The translations under genes and the position numbers were made by a program. A DNA stretch of 64,000 nucleotides from Sepioteuthis lessoniana. Lineage: Eukaryota > Mollusca > Cephalopoda > Myopsida > Loliginidae. Every line of letters starts with the position of its first letter. The stretch's first letter is position 1. The notes under the pieces are model-generated. The model was not told the DNA's origin. It did no database searches and saw only the letters and a program-made list of their open reading frames with translations. Below, one piece after another: positions 12,213 to 26,514 of this stretch. The stretch covers positions 64,501 through 128,500 of the forward strand of contig CAUZXS010002498.1 of the NCBI GenBank assembly GCA_963585895.1. Reading direction: 5' to 3'.

Positions 12213-12924
12213 ATGTCATCGTCTTACGGAGATATTGTTGCAGAAGAGACAGCATTTCTTATGTGTGATATACAAATGAAACTGATCATGGCAATGCAAC
12301 ATTTTGATGATATTAGTACTGTTGCTGAAAGAATGGTAAGTGTTTGAGGTTTATCATATTTCTACGTGGTTGACCTAAGCATTTGAAGCGTGCAAGTTAT
12401 TGATTTTGAGAGATAAGAATCTGATTTAAATTCATTTTATCCCAATCATTCAAACTAGATTGAAGTGGAAAAAATGAATCAATATAGACCCCATATATAA
12501 TAAGATGTTGCTTGCCAAAACAATTTACCGAACTGTCATCTCTTGTAAATAAAGTATAAATAAATTCTATCATGAAAAAAAAATGAAGCAAAACCGAAAA
12601 GGTTCCCCTTTTCGCGCAGGGTTTACCTATAGCAACCACCCTGTAAATTTTATTGTGGATTTTTATGCAAACTTTTCTTTGAACTCGATAAAAAACCAGA
12701 ACTTTCAGAGTGTTAAAGTTTTCTGGAAAAAAGTACCTACTTAATTTTTAGAGGGTGTCACTTTTAGGTCAAACAGTATATTCCTCAGCCATCTTGTTCC
12801 GTATTTATCGATAGTGTTAACTAAAGTGTGTTCTTTGTGAATATAGGATCCGACCCACCTACAAGTCTGTTTGCCCGAATAAAAAAGAAAGAAAAGGAGA
12901 CCACGTCTTCAATAAAATAGAATT

Positions 12925-12989
<65 letters not shown>

Positions 12990-13077
12990 GTTTTTGGTAC
13001 ATGAAAATTAATATAAACAAATGAATAACGAAATCATTGGTAAAAGGGGAAACTATTTTAAAACAATAAAACAATTT

Positions 13078-13127
<50 letters not shown>

Positions 13128-16100
13128 TTAGTCTTAGTCGAGAGTGGCTCAAAGACTCCCTTTTCCATAGCTACCACACCGAGGTGTAGGGGAGGGCGCT
13201 ACTTCATTCCATGGATTGCTCCACTTTACCCTTGATCCTTACCTCATAATGCTGAGTATTAAGCAAGGCGGCATCAAGTACCATTTTTTTTTTTTAAATC
13301 TTTGGTATGACTCGACCTGGGATTGAACCCTGGCCTTCCGGACCATTGGTGAACACTACTCATTAGGCCCAAACTATATAGTTTTCAGCCGAAAAAGTCC
13401 TTAATTTTTTTTAGAAAAGTTATAGTACATAAATCTGCATTGCAGATGGATGTAAAAAAGGATAATTACTAGGAAATAGTTTACTTTAATTATTGTATTA
13501 AATGGTGTTATTGTAGACGTGACTAAAACCAACAAAAACGGCTAATAACGAGACTTTTTAAAGCAATGAAACTAAAGATCAATTTCCAATACAATATTTA
13601 CAACTCAATGCAAATTAATTGTGTCCTTCACTCTTTCTTAGAAGCATCAATATAATCATGTATCGCTGTTACAACGGAAACAACTATTTCACAGCTTCTC
13701 TAGTCTCATTACCAAAGTCACTCAATTTTTTTTTTTTCATAATTTTTGTTGGTGACAAACCTATTATAGAAAAGTTGATCATTTCCTTAAATGGAGATGT
13801 GCTCTTATAAAAATATAGGAAGTATATTCCAGGGGCAAATACAAAAAACATATAAAGAGGAATGTTAAAGTTAAAAGAATATGTTTATTACAATGCCGAA
13901 CATTGGCATAATGGTTAGAGTGTTCGCCAATGGCCCGGGAGTCATACCAAAGACTTTAAAAATGGTACTTGATGCCTCCTTGCTTAACACTCAGCATTAT
14001 GAGGTACGGATCAAGGGTAAAGTGGAGAAATCCAGGGAATGGAGTAGCGTCCTCCCCTACTCCTTGGTGTAGTAGCTATCGAAAAGGGAGCCTTCTGGTC
14101 ACTCTCGACTATGGTCGCCAACTTTACTTTACTTACAATGAATGCAAAAAAATTGCACAATTATTCCCTGTGTTAATTAAAGTAATAAAAATAAATAAAA
14201 ATGTGTGTACCCATAATAACCTGTTTACAAAAGATTAAAAGAAATAAACATTACTCAAAATCATTAAACAAACAAAACTTTTTTTACAAAATAAATGAAA
14301 CTGAGAGTGTAATATCATATTTTTTCCTGCTCATGTGGATTCTTTCACATCTCAGGTTCTCAAATTCAAGAATTTTCACCTGAAAACCAAATTTTACAAG
14401 AAAGTATAACCTTTGCTCTCGATGAACAATATTAAAGAAATATCTATTACTATAAACAAAATTTCAGAATTTACATAAACTTTTCTTTTGATTGACAACC
14501 TCTGAAAATATCCACTACTTTATACAAACTTTCAAAATTTACACATTCTGATTGAAATCTATCATTCAAAGAAGAAACATTATTTCAATACAAATATTCA
14601 GTTTTTACATATTGAAGAGGTTTTTTACTTGGAATATGTAAATACTGAATATTCAGTATTTACACATTGAAAAGGTTTTTACTTGGAATATGTAAATACT
14701 GAATATTCAGTATTTGGAATATATAAATACTGAATATTTGTATTGAAGAAGGAAGTTACTTACCAAGTGACAGAAAAAGTGAGTTTCTGTTACTTGGTAA
14801 GTAACTTCCTTCTTCTTCAATACAAATATTCAGTATTTACATATTCCAAGTAAAACCTTTTCAATGAAGAAAGATGTCTTCATTACTAAATTTTAGAATT
14901 ATCTTATTCTAAATAAAATATTCTTAAATGAAGAAATATATCTTAGATACCAAAATTTGGAATTATCTCACTCTGAACAGAAAAATTTTCAAAAACAAAT
15001 GAGAAATGTTACCTCTAAACAGATGTTAAAAAATGGTGAAAAAAAAGGAAACACCAAAAAATCCTTATGTCACTAATCTTTTCCTTCAAAATGAAATGAT
15101 AATCAATCTAATTGACCAACATTTATCTAACCAGACTACAATGAAATCTTTTTCCTCTTTTTTCATAATCATAGGAAAAATATTTCCATATATGGAAACA
15201 AATTTGAAATACATTTGAACAAAAAAGAAAGAAAAAAATGTTAGGTAAAAATAAAAAAAATTTGTAGATGTTTATTAAGAGGCTTTTTGGCACACAATCC
15301 TATCAAATACAAATAATTTTAAACATCTATTTAACCCATAAATGAGACCCAAACTGGTACTACAACTCTCGGTCAGAGTGGACCTGGGAGTAATGGCAAT
15401 GATGGAGTACTCCACACTCCCCAAAGCTCTGGACTAGATTGGTTTGGTTTGGTTTTATGGCATATCAACCATTGTAAGTTATTCAATGCCAAATCGTTTT
15501 TATACATATTAAATATATAGGATTTCGTTTGGTTGGGTTTTATAGCATGTCAAACATTGTAGGTTATTTAATTCTAAATCCTCTTTATACATATATATCA
15601 AATACATGATTTCTAAACACATTTTGAAGATAACATTTTTAAACAAACCTGAGCTCTTTTTTCACACAGCTAAATGATTTCATTTACTTCATTTGTTATA
15701 TGACTGAAAGAGATCTCTTCTAATTTATCGTACACACAAAATAATGATTCCAACTAGCATCCACAAGAGCATTCACCGGATGTTATCAGTGTTGAGACTT
15801 TCTTCAGAATGGAAAAAGGGGCTTCTGCACATAGGATCAGCACATAGCATATGTCGATGAAATTTGTCAAAAAATAGAAAATAATTAAAAGTAATTTTTT
15901 GGCCAATACATGGCCTTTGCAGTAAAAAACAAAGAAAACCCAATTTGATCCAACCGGAAGACAAAAACGCTATAAAAGACAAATTTCTCGACAGTGGAGC
16001 CAGATCAAAGAATCCACAGACTAGAACTCCAACTCTGAGAGTGAGAGAGGCGAAACTCGAAACCACGCATCACCCACATTGACTTTCCTCTTCTTCACTT

Positions 16101-19100
16101 TGAAGTAAGCAACTAAGTTGTAAATCACCAAACCACCCCTCTCCTCTCTTCACTCGTAACATCTGATTGACTGCATGCGCGTAAGTCTAACTATCCTACC
16201 ACTATTAAGCATAGGACATTTTTCTACTTTTTAATTCCATATCAACACATTTATACAAACCCAGCTATTTGAACTTTTTACTTATTTGATATCAATACCA
16301 TTGTTAAAATTTGTATGTGCCTTTGTGTTCTTTGTTTTTGCAACTGTGTTTTCATTCTTTCATTGCAACTATACACTGATATATGTTGTTGTTGGCGACC
16401 GTAGTCAAGGGCGACTAGAAGGCTCCCTTTTCAATAGCTACTACACCAAGGTGTAGGGGAGGGCGCTACTCCTTTCCCTGGATTTCTGTACTTTACCTTT
16501 GATACATACCTTATATTGCTGAGTGTTAAACAAGGTGGTATCAAGTACCATTTTTAAAGTCTTTGGTATGATGCGACCTGGGATTGAACACAGGTCTCCC
16601 AGACCATTGGTGAACACTCTACTCACTTGGTCATTGTTTGCACAGCTTAAGGTTTTCAACTATTACTATGTATCACTAATCATTCAATTAAACATCAGAC
16701 ATTTGCTTACACATGGTTAAATGTAAAAACATTACTATTTCAAACAATTCAGTTTAGCATAAGTATACAGTTTAAATGTCAAATAGTTCTATTTGACCCA
16801 TAGATAGGACCCTATCAGGTGTTACCACTCTAGGCCAGAGTGGACCTAGGAGCAATGGCAATGAAGGGGTTCTCCACATTTCTCAAAGCTCCAGCATTAC
16901 TGGAACCTCTCCATCAGATTGTCATATCTAGGACACTCATAGGGAGAGTCTTATCTCTCTCCAAAGATGCAGTCAGTGTATTCTGCTACCCCATCTGACT
17001 AGACCTTTACCATCAGATGGAGTATAGTATCCTACCCTAGATCTCTTTTTGAGAAGAGGTCTTTCTCCTCTGCAAGAGATATAGTCAGGATAATCTAACC
17101 TCCACCAACAGGGATAAGGTTGCTACTTGTTCAAAATAAAACCACTTTTAACCATTTTAATTTTCAAATAATACATAATAAAAGAAGATGTACATGGTTA
17201 TCGTCACAGGAAATGAAGACAGCAACTCAAGTTCAAATCTTGGCTGCTGCTGTTTGCATTTCACATAGTGCATATACCCTTGAAAAAGGTATGAATCCAA
17301 CTATTCTCTATCCAGCTATGGGTAAATAGTAGGGTAGGCTGCGCTATTTAATTTTTGTATGGTAACTGGTCTAGAAGGAAAACTCTGAATTCAAACTCCA
17401 CTTAAGAATTGACTTTGTGTCACATCCTTCTCATGGAGGGGTTGATTAATACATATAAAATTATTTTCCCAATAAAACTCATAAAAGATTTCTTTCTGTA
17501 AATCTTTTTCCACGTAGTCTTGTGCACTCATGAATTTTTTTCTCAGATTAAGGACCACTGTTGGTAATTAAATTGGAAAACTGATACATCCATTTCAACA
17601 ACACAAACCCCAACCACTGTCATGACATTCAACAAAAATAAAAATAGTGGTTAGTCCTATTGTAAAGAACGATTATCACTAATTTTTTATTATAATTGTA
17701 TGACTTTTACTATTTTCCTATTATAATAGTGTATTAATGTAATTCCCTGTTTAGGATCAAAATGTCACTCCCACAGCACTTCTGTCTAAGATCAGTATGA
17801 AATCTAATCAGATATTTTAAATATTAGAATGATAATTGACTGATAAATGTATTCATATGTCTGGTTTTTCTTATTTTGAATTTTTAAGAAAATATTACAT
17901 TTTTACTCATCAAGATGAAGGTTTTCCCCAATATACTTTATATCATATGATTTTAAAAATAACTGGGATTTTCTCATTTACAAAAATGATACTCTGATCA
18001 TAAATACTTGGAAATAACACATTGGTCCTATACAAAACATACAAATCTTAAGCAGAGGTGCCAATATCTATACATAAACAATTCTATTAGAACTCACAGA
18101 AATTATGCTTGAATTAAAATTTTCTTAAAAAATAAACATATAAATAAGCAATGTTTACTTTACCTTTTCCCTGTTTTATAAAGTAAGAATAAATTTGTTT
18201 TCATTAAATTTCAATAAACAAGTTTTAAGACTGAATTTTTAAAATTACTATATTTGAATTATGAGGTTGGGCTGAAAAATTCAAATGATGATGTCATATC
18301 TGCTGTTGTTAATGTACCAAGATCCCAGCACTGCAACACCAATAGAAAAAGTGTGAGGACCACAAGAAGGACTATATTGAAAAAAAAAAGACTTCATTTG
18401 GTCCCATTTCATGAGAGTATGTTCATCAGCCTATGAACTTTTCAGATGACTATCATACATATATTTAACCCTCTTTATAAAATAAGAAAACTTAATCTAA
18501 TGTCCACTTTTTATTTTATTTTCATTAACAAGTTTTGAATTGAGTAAATTTTTTTATGCATTTTAAGTGTTATTTTATTTATTCTATGATTTCATATCAA
18601 TTTCTTTATTCAATAGGTTGAAGGTGGCAAAATTCTTAATATTCCACTGATTGTCACTGAACAGGTAAATATACTTAATTTCTTGATAATTATTCATAAA
18701 TACTACCAACATATTTTGGACTCCATTTTTCAATATAGCAGGTTTTTATCTAATTGTTTTCATTTAGGTAATTTTTAGTGTTTTGAATATACCTACATTA
18801 AAAAAATTTTTTATGTATATAAGTATAGTTGGCAACCATAGTCAAGGGCAACATAAAGGCTTCCTTTTCATTAGCTACTACACCAAGGTGTAGGCGAGGG
18901 TGCTACTTCTTTCCCTAGATCGCTCCACTTTACTCTTGATCCATACCTTATTATGCTGAGTGTTGTTAAGCAAGGCAGCATCAAGTACCATTTTTTTGAG
19001 TCTTTGGTATGACTCAACCTAGGATTGAAATCATTCTCCCAAGCCATTAGCAAGCACTTTACCCACTAGGCCAATGGATTGGTATTTTTCCTTTTGTTTG

Positions 19101-22100
19101 CATTAGATATTTTTTTTATCTTTTTATAAAGTTAAAATCAAAATCAGTAGAAAATCTCAAAATATGCAAAATTTCATACAAACATTTTTTCATATGATTC
19201 AAATTAGAGTTTTAATTAATTTTAAGTATTTATGAAAAATCATATCTTTATATCTTGATTTTATGAAAGAAATTTTACATCTTTTATTTGGTTTTAAATT
19301 AACTGATGTACTATTTTCTTTTGCAGTATCCTGAAGGACTTGGTCCCACAATACCTCAAGTGGATATTTCACATGCATTAGTCTTTTCTAAAACAGATTT
19401 CACCATGTTCATACCCGAAGTTGAAAAAGCACTGGAGAAAACTAAACATGTTGTTTTGTTTGGAATTGAGGTAAATTTGAAAGAAAGATAGCTTTATACA
19501 ACAATCTATTTTATTTCAAATTATAGTCTGAAATAATTTTGTCTCTATACTAACTTAAAATCTATTTTTGAGAAATATTTTGAATATTTAATAATTATTT
19601 TATTTGCTTAAAATCAGCAATAAAATTAGTATATGTTTTCGTTGATTTTAACAGTAAATAATATTTCAATAAATATAAGTTCCAAAATACTTTTAGTTTA
19701 TAAATGCTGAAATATTTTGTGTTCTTGTTTGTTTGCCTTTTGAATGAAATAATTTTTTTTTTGTAAACAAGATAATTCTCAACAAAATGTTTAATATTAC
19801 ATTTTTTCGTGTGTTTTTCCTACTGTTTCATATTTTACATTTCTTTGTAAATTTGGAAAACCTCATTTAATTACAGTCAGTAACTCAAAAGTTATTTAAA
19901 TTTCATTAAATATAATTTAATTGATTATAATTATGGCAAAAATGAAAATAAAAACATGTATTTTTACTTACAAAATTTTAATGATTGATATGATTTAAAT
20001 AATAATAAAGAAGTAATGTCACAATAAAAGAAATAAAATCTTTTCTTAAGTATTTCAGTATGTTATGTGACCAGATGTTAATCTACTTTCGTCATTTAAA
20101 ATCTTCATCTTTCTTAAATTATATCAAGCTGCCAAATATTTTAATCAAAAGACATAACTCTTATTTCACTTCAATATAATTTTAACTTCATCAGTTTTTT
20201 CTATCATATTCTGAATTATCCTAAATTGTATTTATTAAAAGTTTACCATATATGTTGAAATTGATCATAACTTCATCTTTTTTAGAACCCAATAAGAACT
20301 CATTTCAAAATATTTCTTATTTCTTGTTCTGTTTTTACTATTTTAAATACTGATTTCAGTTATTAAATCATTTGGTCCAGGTTAAGAGCAAAGATAATCA
20401 AAAGCTAAACTTTTTATGACCTAATATTTCTGATGCAAGTATCATTGGGAACTAGAAAAGTTTTGGTAACCTACAATTAGATTTCTTTTTTTTTATTCAT
20501 TTATTTTTTGAAACATTTGAAATTGTCAAAAAAATTGTTCCTATCATTTGACTTTAGTGACATGAAATATCACTCCAGTTTAGCGATAGGGGTTAGAATA
20601 TCCTGACTATATCCCTTGCAGAGGGGAAAGACCTCCCCTTAAAAAGAGGAGGTCTAGGGTGGGATACTATACTACATCTGATGGTGAAGCTCTAGTCCAG
20701 ATAGTCTAGTTAGATGGGGCTGCAGAATACACTGATTGCATCTTTGCAGAGAGGTAAGGGTGTTTTCTCATGGGTTTTCAATAAAAATGACTCATATTTA
20801 TGAAATATAAAAGTTGTTTTTATTGAGAGCTTTTGGGGAGGTAATGCATAAGTTTTAATCAGTAAATTTTTTATGATTGATTATGAACAGGTGTATGTGT
20901 GATTCATTTATTTAAAAAGGAAAATAAATAGGAGAAAGAAGGAAGGAAAAAAGAAAAAAAATTAAAGAAAGAAAAAAATGTAAATAGTAAAATGAAATTC
21001 ATTATTTAAAGATAAGAAGAGGTGTCATGGATTGAGTCCATTTGTTACTGATTTTTTGGTTATGTAACTGTCACACTTTCGAGTTCAGTTGTGATATTAC
21101 ATTCACTTTAAGACTAATACCTTTGGGAAAGGTATGAAAGCTATATAAAAATCAACAAACAAAAATTGATTTTCATAGTCTGGAAAAGCTTTATTGAACT
21201 ATGTTAAAGTTGAAACTTTTTAAAACACTTTTAGCAGTCTGTTCATAAAACAAAGAAAGCAAACACTTTTTAGCAGTGTTGGATTGTTTGGGATATCAGC
21301 TGTCTAAAAATTGTCAGTAAATATTTATAAACTCGCTGGTCAACACCAGCAGTAGATTGACCAATCAGAGAACACTATAGCATATATGAACGGCAACTTA
21401 ATGCAGCCTTGTTACTTAGAAAGCATATCTTTTGTATCGCATGACTAAAAACAAGATGGCTACCTGAATTCCAATTGGTTATGGGCCCAGGTTAGCAAAA
21501 CTTGTTTTTGATGGTGATGAATCCAAGTATGAGTTGTGGGAAGTGAAGTTCCTTGGATATCTTAGAATTCAACATTTACACCAAATTATACTGTCACCAA
21601 CAGATCAGAGTGATGATATAGACTTTGTAGAAAAGAATGCTACCGTCTTCGCTGAGCTCATTCAATATTTGGACAATAAAAGTCTGTCATTAGTTATAAG
21701 AGGTGCATGAGACAATGGAAGAAAAGCCTTAACAATATTAGGGGAACATTATTTCGGAAAGCTGAAAATTATTTCCCTCTATACAGAGCTAACGTCTTTG
21801 AGAAGATTGGAATCAGAGTCTATTACAGACTATATAATAAGGATAGAGAATATTTCTAAGGCTCTGAAAGAAGCAGGGGAAGTTATAAGTGTAATACTTT
21901 TGATTGCTATAGTTCTCAAAGGATTACCTCCGAATTTTAAACCTTTTACAATGGTTATAACTCAGAAGAAAACCTTGACCTTTTCTGAATATAAAGTATG
22001 TTTAGAAGTTATGAAGAAACAGAGTGTATGTGTTACCCCCCATCCTTGATGAATCTAACAATATATTACAAATGAAGACCACATTTAAAAAGATTAACCC

Positions 22101-25100
22101 AAGGAATAAAACTGGGGTAAGTACCCATTCTCACTATGATTATAAATCAACAAATTATAATAACAATTACTAGAAACCTCAGCATAGAGGACTATAAAAT
22201 TTCCCCCCTAGGGAAGACAAATATTATTTGTTATGTTTGTGGGAAAGAGAGGCCACAAAGTATTTGAATGTAAAAACCAAATGCAAAGATTTTTGTCACA
22301 ATATACGAACCTATTCTCAAAGCCAAACCTATATCTTTTCTTTAGGATATGATATCGTTTTGGACAAGAGTAATTTATTAGTTGACTGCGGGGCTACTGA
22401 GCATATAATAACTGATAAGTCAAAATTCATTAACTAGGGAACCATTTTGTTGAATTAACTGACTGAATAACATAGTACTGAAAAGAGGTCATATCTGCAT
22501 TTATCTATGCAATAGCAAAGGACATGTGTAGATGCATCTTAAAAAAGGCTTTATATATACCAGCCTTTAAACAAAACATATTTTCAATACAAACAGCAAC
22601 AAAAAATGGTGTGCACATAAGTTTTGAGCATGATAACTGACCATTAATTTACCATATTTACCCAACCCCTCCGCTCGGGCAGGATATGACACAAGGTCAA
22701 TTTTTTTAAGCGGAGTTTAACAGGTTTGAATTCAGAGTTTTCCTTCTCCTAGACTAGTTGCCTCACCAAGGCTGAAGAACACAGTCTGCCCTACTATTTA
22801 CTCATAGCTGGAGGGAGAATAATTGGATTCATACCTTTCCCAAGGGTATTAGTACTATGTGAAATGCAATCAGTCTCGTCCAGGATTTGAACTCGTGTCG
22901 CCGTGTCCATTTCCTATGACGATAACCATTACACCACGCGCACCTCCGGAGCAGTTTTCAACTTAACACAAAGAGGACATTTGTAATATCTGAAAAATAT
23001 CATTTCTGTCAGAAATGCCACTTATGACTTACATACTTGGCATAGAATCTTAGGCCACTGTAACAAATCTGATATTAAAACGTTACCCAACTTAGTAAAA
23101 GGAATGAAGATAAAACCGACACCAAATTATGCTCTTAACTGTGATATATCTATTCAAAGGAAGGTGTCTAATGGCAGAAATAGGACTTTGAATTGCGATG
23201 CAACAAAAATCTTTGCACTTGTACACAGTGATTTAGCAAGCCCCATTCAACCCTTAGCAAAAGATGGTTATAAATATGTACTTACCCACAGGTATATGTG
23301 TGATTCATTTATTTAAAAAGGAAAATAAATAGGGTCAGGGATATCTGTGCTGGCAGCACGACATGATGATGATGACTTTTACTGATGACTATTCTGGCCT
23401 TATAATATTATATTTCTTAAAACACAAGTCCGACACTTTGCTTGCTATGACAAAATATTTGGCTGACAATGCCCCCTTACGGCCATGTAAAATGTTTACG
23501 GACTGACAACAGAATGGAGTTCACTTCTGAATCTTTTCAACAGTTACTTGTGCTTAATAGAATCAAGCACAAGCAGTCAGCTCTTTATTTTCCACATCAA
23601 AATGGAACCACTGAATGGTAATGGCAAACTTTATTTTCTACAGCAAGGTGTCTTCTTATTGAGTCAAAATTGCCCAAAAACTTGTGGGTTTACACATTGA
23701 TGGTTTCAGTGCATATTAGAAATCATTGTTAATATGAAAATACAAGAAAAACCCCATATGAAACTTTTACTGGTTCAAAACCAAACTTGAATAAGATGCA
23801 TATTTTTGACAAGACTTGTTTTTGTTATGTACACAATAAAATGAAATTAGGTCCTCATTGGGAAAAAGGCCTCCTTGTCGTTATGATAAACAAAGTCCAG
23901 CTTACTTGATTTATTTTCCAGAAAAAATGGCTATTAAAAGAGTTTGATGTGTAAAATTCATCGACTCTTATTATAATAGTTCACTATCAAAACCAGATAA
24001 AAATACTGAATATCCAGAATAATTAATCACATATGACATACAACCAAATGACAACCTAAACACTGAAGGGAAGGGCAAATAAGCCGTTATCCCATCCAAC
24101 AGAGAAAAAGACTCAATTTTTTTGTAGTCGCAAACTTTATATTTGTTGGGTTGATTACTGTTATCCAATCCAACGTAGAAAAAGATCCAGTTTTTTTGTA
24201 GTCGCAAACTTTATATTTGTGGGGTTGATTACTGTTATCCCATCCAACAGAGAAAAAGACCCAATTTTTTTGTAGTCGCAAACTTTATATTTGTTGGGTT
24301 GATTACTGTTATCCCATCCAACAGAAAAAGATCCAATTTTTTTGTAGTCACCAATTTTATATTTGTGGGGTTGATTACTGTTATCCCATCCAACAGAGAA
24401 AAAGACCCAATTTTTTTGTAGTCGCAAACTTTATATTTGTTGGGTTGATTACTGTTATCCCATCCAACAGAAAAAGATCCAATTTTTTTGTAGTCACCAA
24501 TTTTATATTTGTGGGGTTGATTACTGTTATCCCATCCAACAGAGAAAAAGACCCAATTTTTTTGTAGTCGCAAACTTTATATTTGTTGGGTTGATTACTG
24601 TTGTACTCTGTGTATGATTCCTGCTAATCACTCAGAGGCCATAAACTCTGTAGATTTGAATAACTGGATTTTACCAATGAAGAGAGAATTTGATTCCTTA
24701 GTAGAAAATAATACATTTGAATTGCAGAAGGCTCCAAGAAATAAAAAAAATTGTCAGTTGTAGGTGTTTTTTTTACTATAAAAAGTAAAAGTGACAGAAG
24801 TCACGAGTATAAAGCTTGTTTCTTAGCCAAAGGCTACTTGCAAATATATGGCAAGGATTATTGAGAAACTTTCGCCCCAATGACAAATATGACTTCCATA
24901 ATGTTACTACTACAAATATGACTTGTTAATTCATCATATGGATGTAAAGAGTGCTTATTTAATGCCCCCTTAAACTATGAAATATATGTTGAGCTACCCG
25001 GAAGGCTTTAATAGTAAGAATGGGAATTATGTTTAGAAACTTAAAGAATCCTTATATGGGTTAAAACAGCGCAGTCAAACTTGGAATAAAACATTCCATA

Positions 25101-26446
25101 CTTATTTAACTACTCAAAATTTTGTGCAGTCACCTGTGGACTCCTGGATGTACATTCAAAATGTCCCCAATCAAATATCCATCATTTTATTTTGGGTAGA
25201 TGATATATTAATAGCTTCAAAAACTGAGGCACACCCTATGCAAATTAAGACAAGATTGAATTCTAGATTTAAAATGACTGATTTTTGGAAATTATCCTGG
25301 TTTTTAGGAATACTACTTGAATGCGAAAATAGTACTATTAAAATGAATCAATCTAGATATATCAAGATATTATCAAAGTTCAGCATGGCAGATTGCAAAC
25401 CATGCTCAACCCCATGTGAAATGGATATAACGAAAACAAGTGATGAAGTCAATTTAATAGATTGCAAACCTTATTGTGAAATTATTGGCAGTCTAATATA
25501 TATATAATGGTTGTAACAAGATCAGACATTTGTTATACAATTACCAGGTTGTCTCAAGACCTAGCAAAACCAAATTCTTTCTATTTAACAAAGGCAAAAG
25601 ATGTCTTATGTTATTTCAAAGGCACAATCAATCAGTCACTAATATTTAAGAAATTCTAAAAAACCCTCAAAATTAGAAGGATTTTGTGACACAGATTGGG
25701 CTAATAGAAAAGACAGAAAAAGTGTGAGCAAATTTTGCTTTAGATTGGCAGAAAATAACCCAATGATTTCATGGAAATCTAAAAAGCAGAATTCAGTCGA
25801 TTTGTCAACATGTGAAGTGGAATTTATTGCTATTTCATTAGCCCTGTATCTTAGAACACTATTTAGAACTATGACGGAACTTGAGTCACTTAAAAACCCA
25901 ACAACTATTCGTTGTGATAATCAGTCCAGTATTGTTTTAGCAAAAAAACCCAGTTGTTCATCAAAGATCAAAACATATTGATATAAAATTTCAGTTTATA
26001 TGTGATGAAATAAATAAAGTGTCCATTCTTTTAGAATACATTGAAACAGAGAAAAATGTAGCCGATGTGTTCACAAAGCTAATGACAGGAATAAAGTTAA
26101 ACACTTTCAGAAAGATTATAGTAGGTAATTGATTCTGTTCATTAAACAAAGAAAGCAAACACTTTACAAATTGAGATGGGTCACCTTGATGAGAAGATCT
26201 GATGTAAATAAAACCCAAAATCTTTGATGATCTAGGGACTGTATCATTGATGAGTTTTTTTCTATATATATCATCAAGTCATGCTGGCAACACAGATTTC
26301 ACTCTCTCTTCATCTGTCCCTATCATCTATCACTTCTGCTGATGGAAATAAGTTCTTGCAGATTAGCTAACACTGACACAGCCATGTGTAGGGGTCCATT
26401 AAATAATATCACTTATGAGTTCATCTTTGCTTCTCCAGCAGTGTGG

Positions 26447-26514
<68 letters not shown>

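Noticed and set aside
12859-13152. 97-codon minus-strand frame
   Set aside because: Mostly IYIYIY from (TA)n microsatellites.
15773-16066. 97-codon minus-strand frame in ISOC intron 1
   Set aside because: No domain, no splice-supported context and no repeat-encoded protein recognised.
24235-24573. 112-codon repetitive minus-strand frame with a [10 protein letters not shown] repeat
   Set aside because: Open only because the 74 bp minisatellite lacks stops in that phase; no evidence of a protein.
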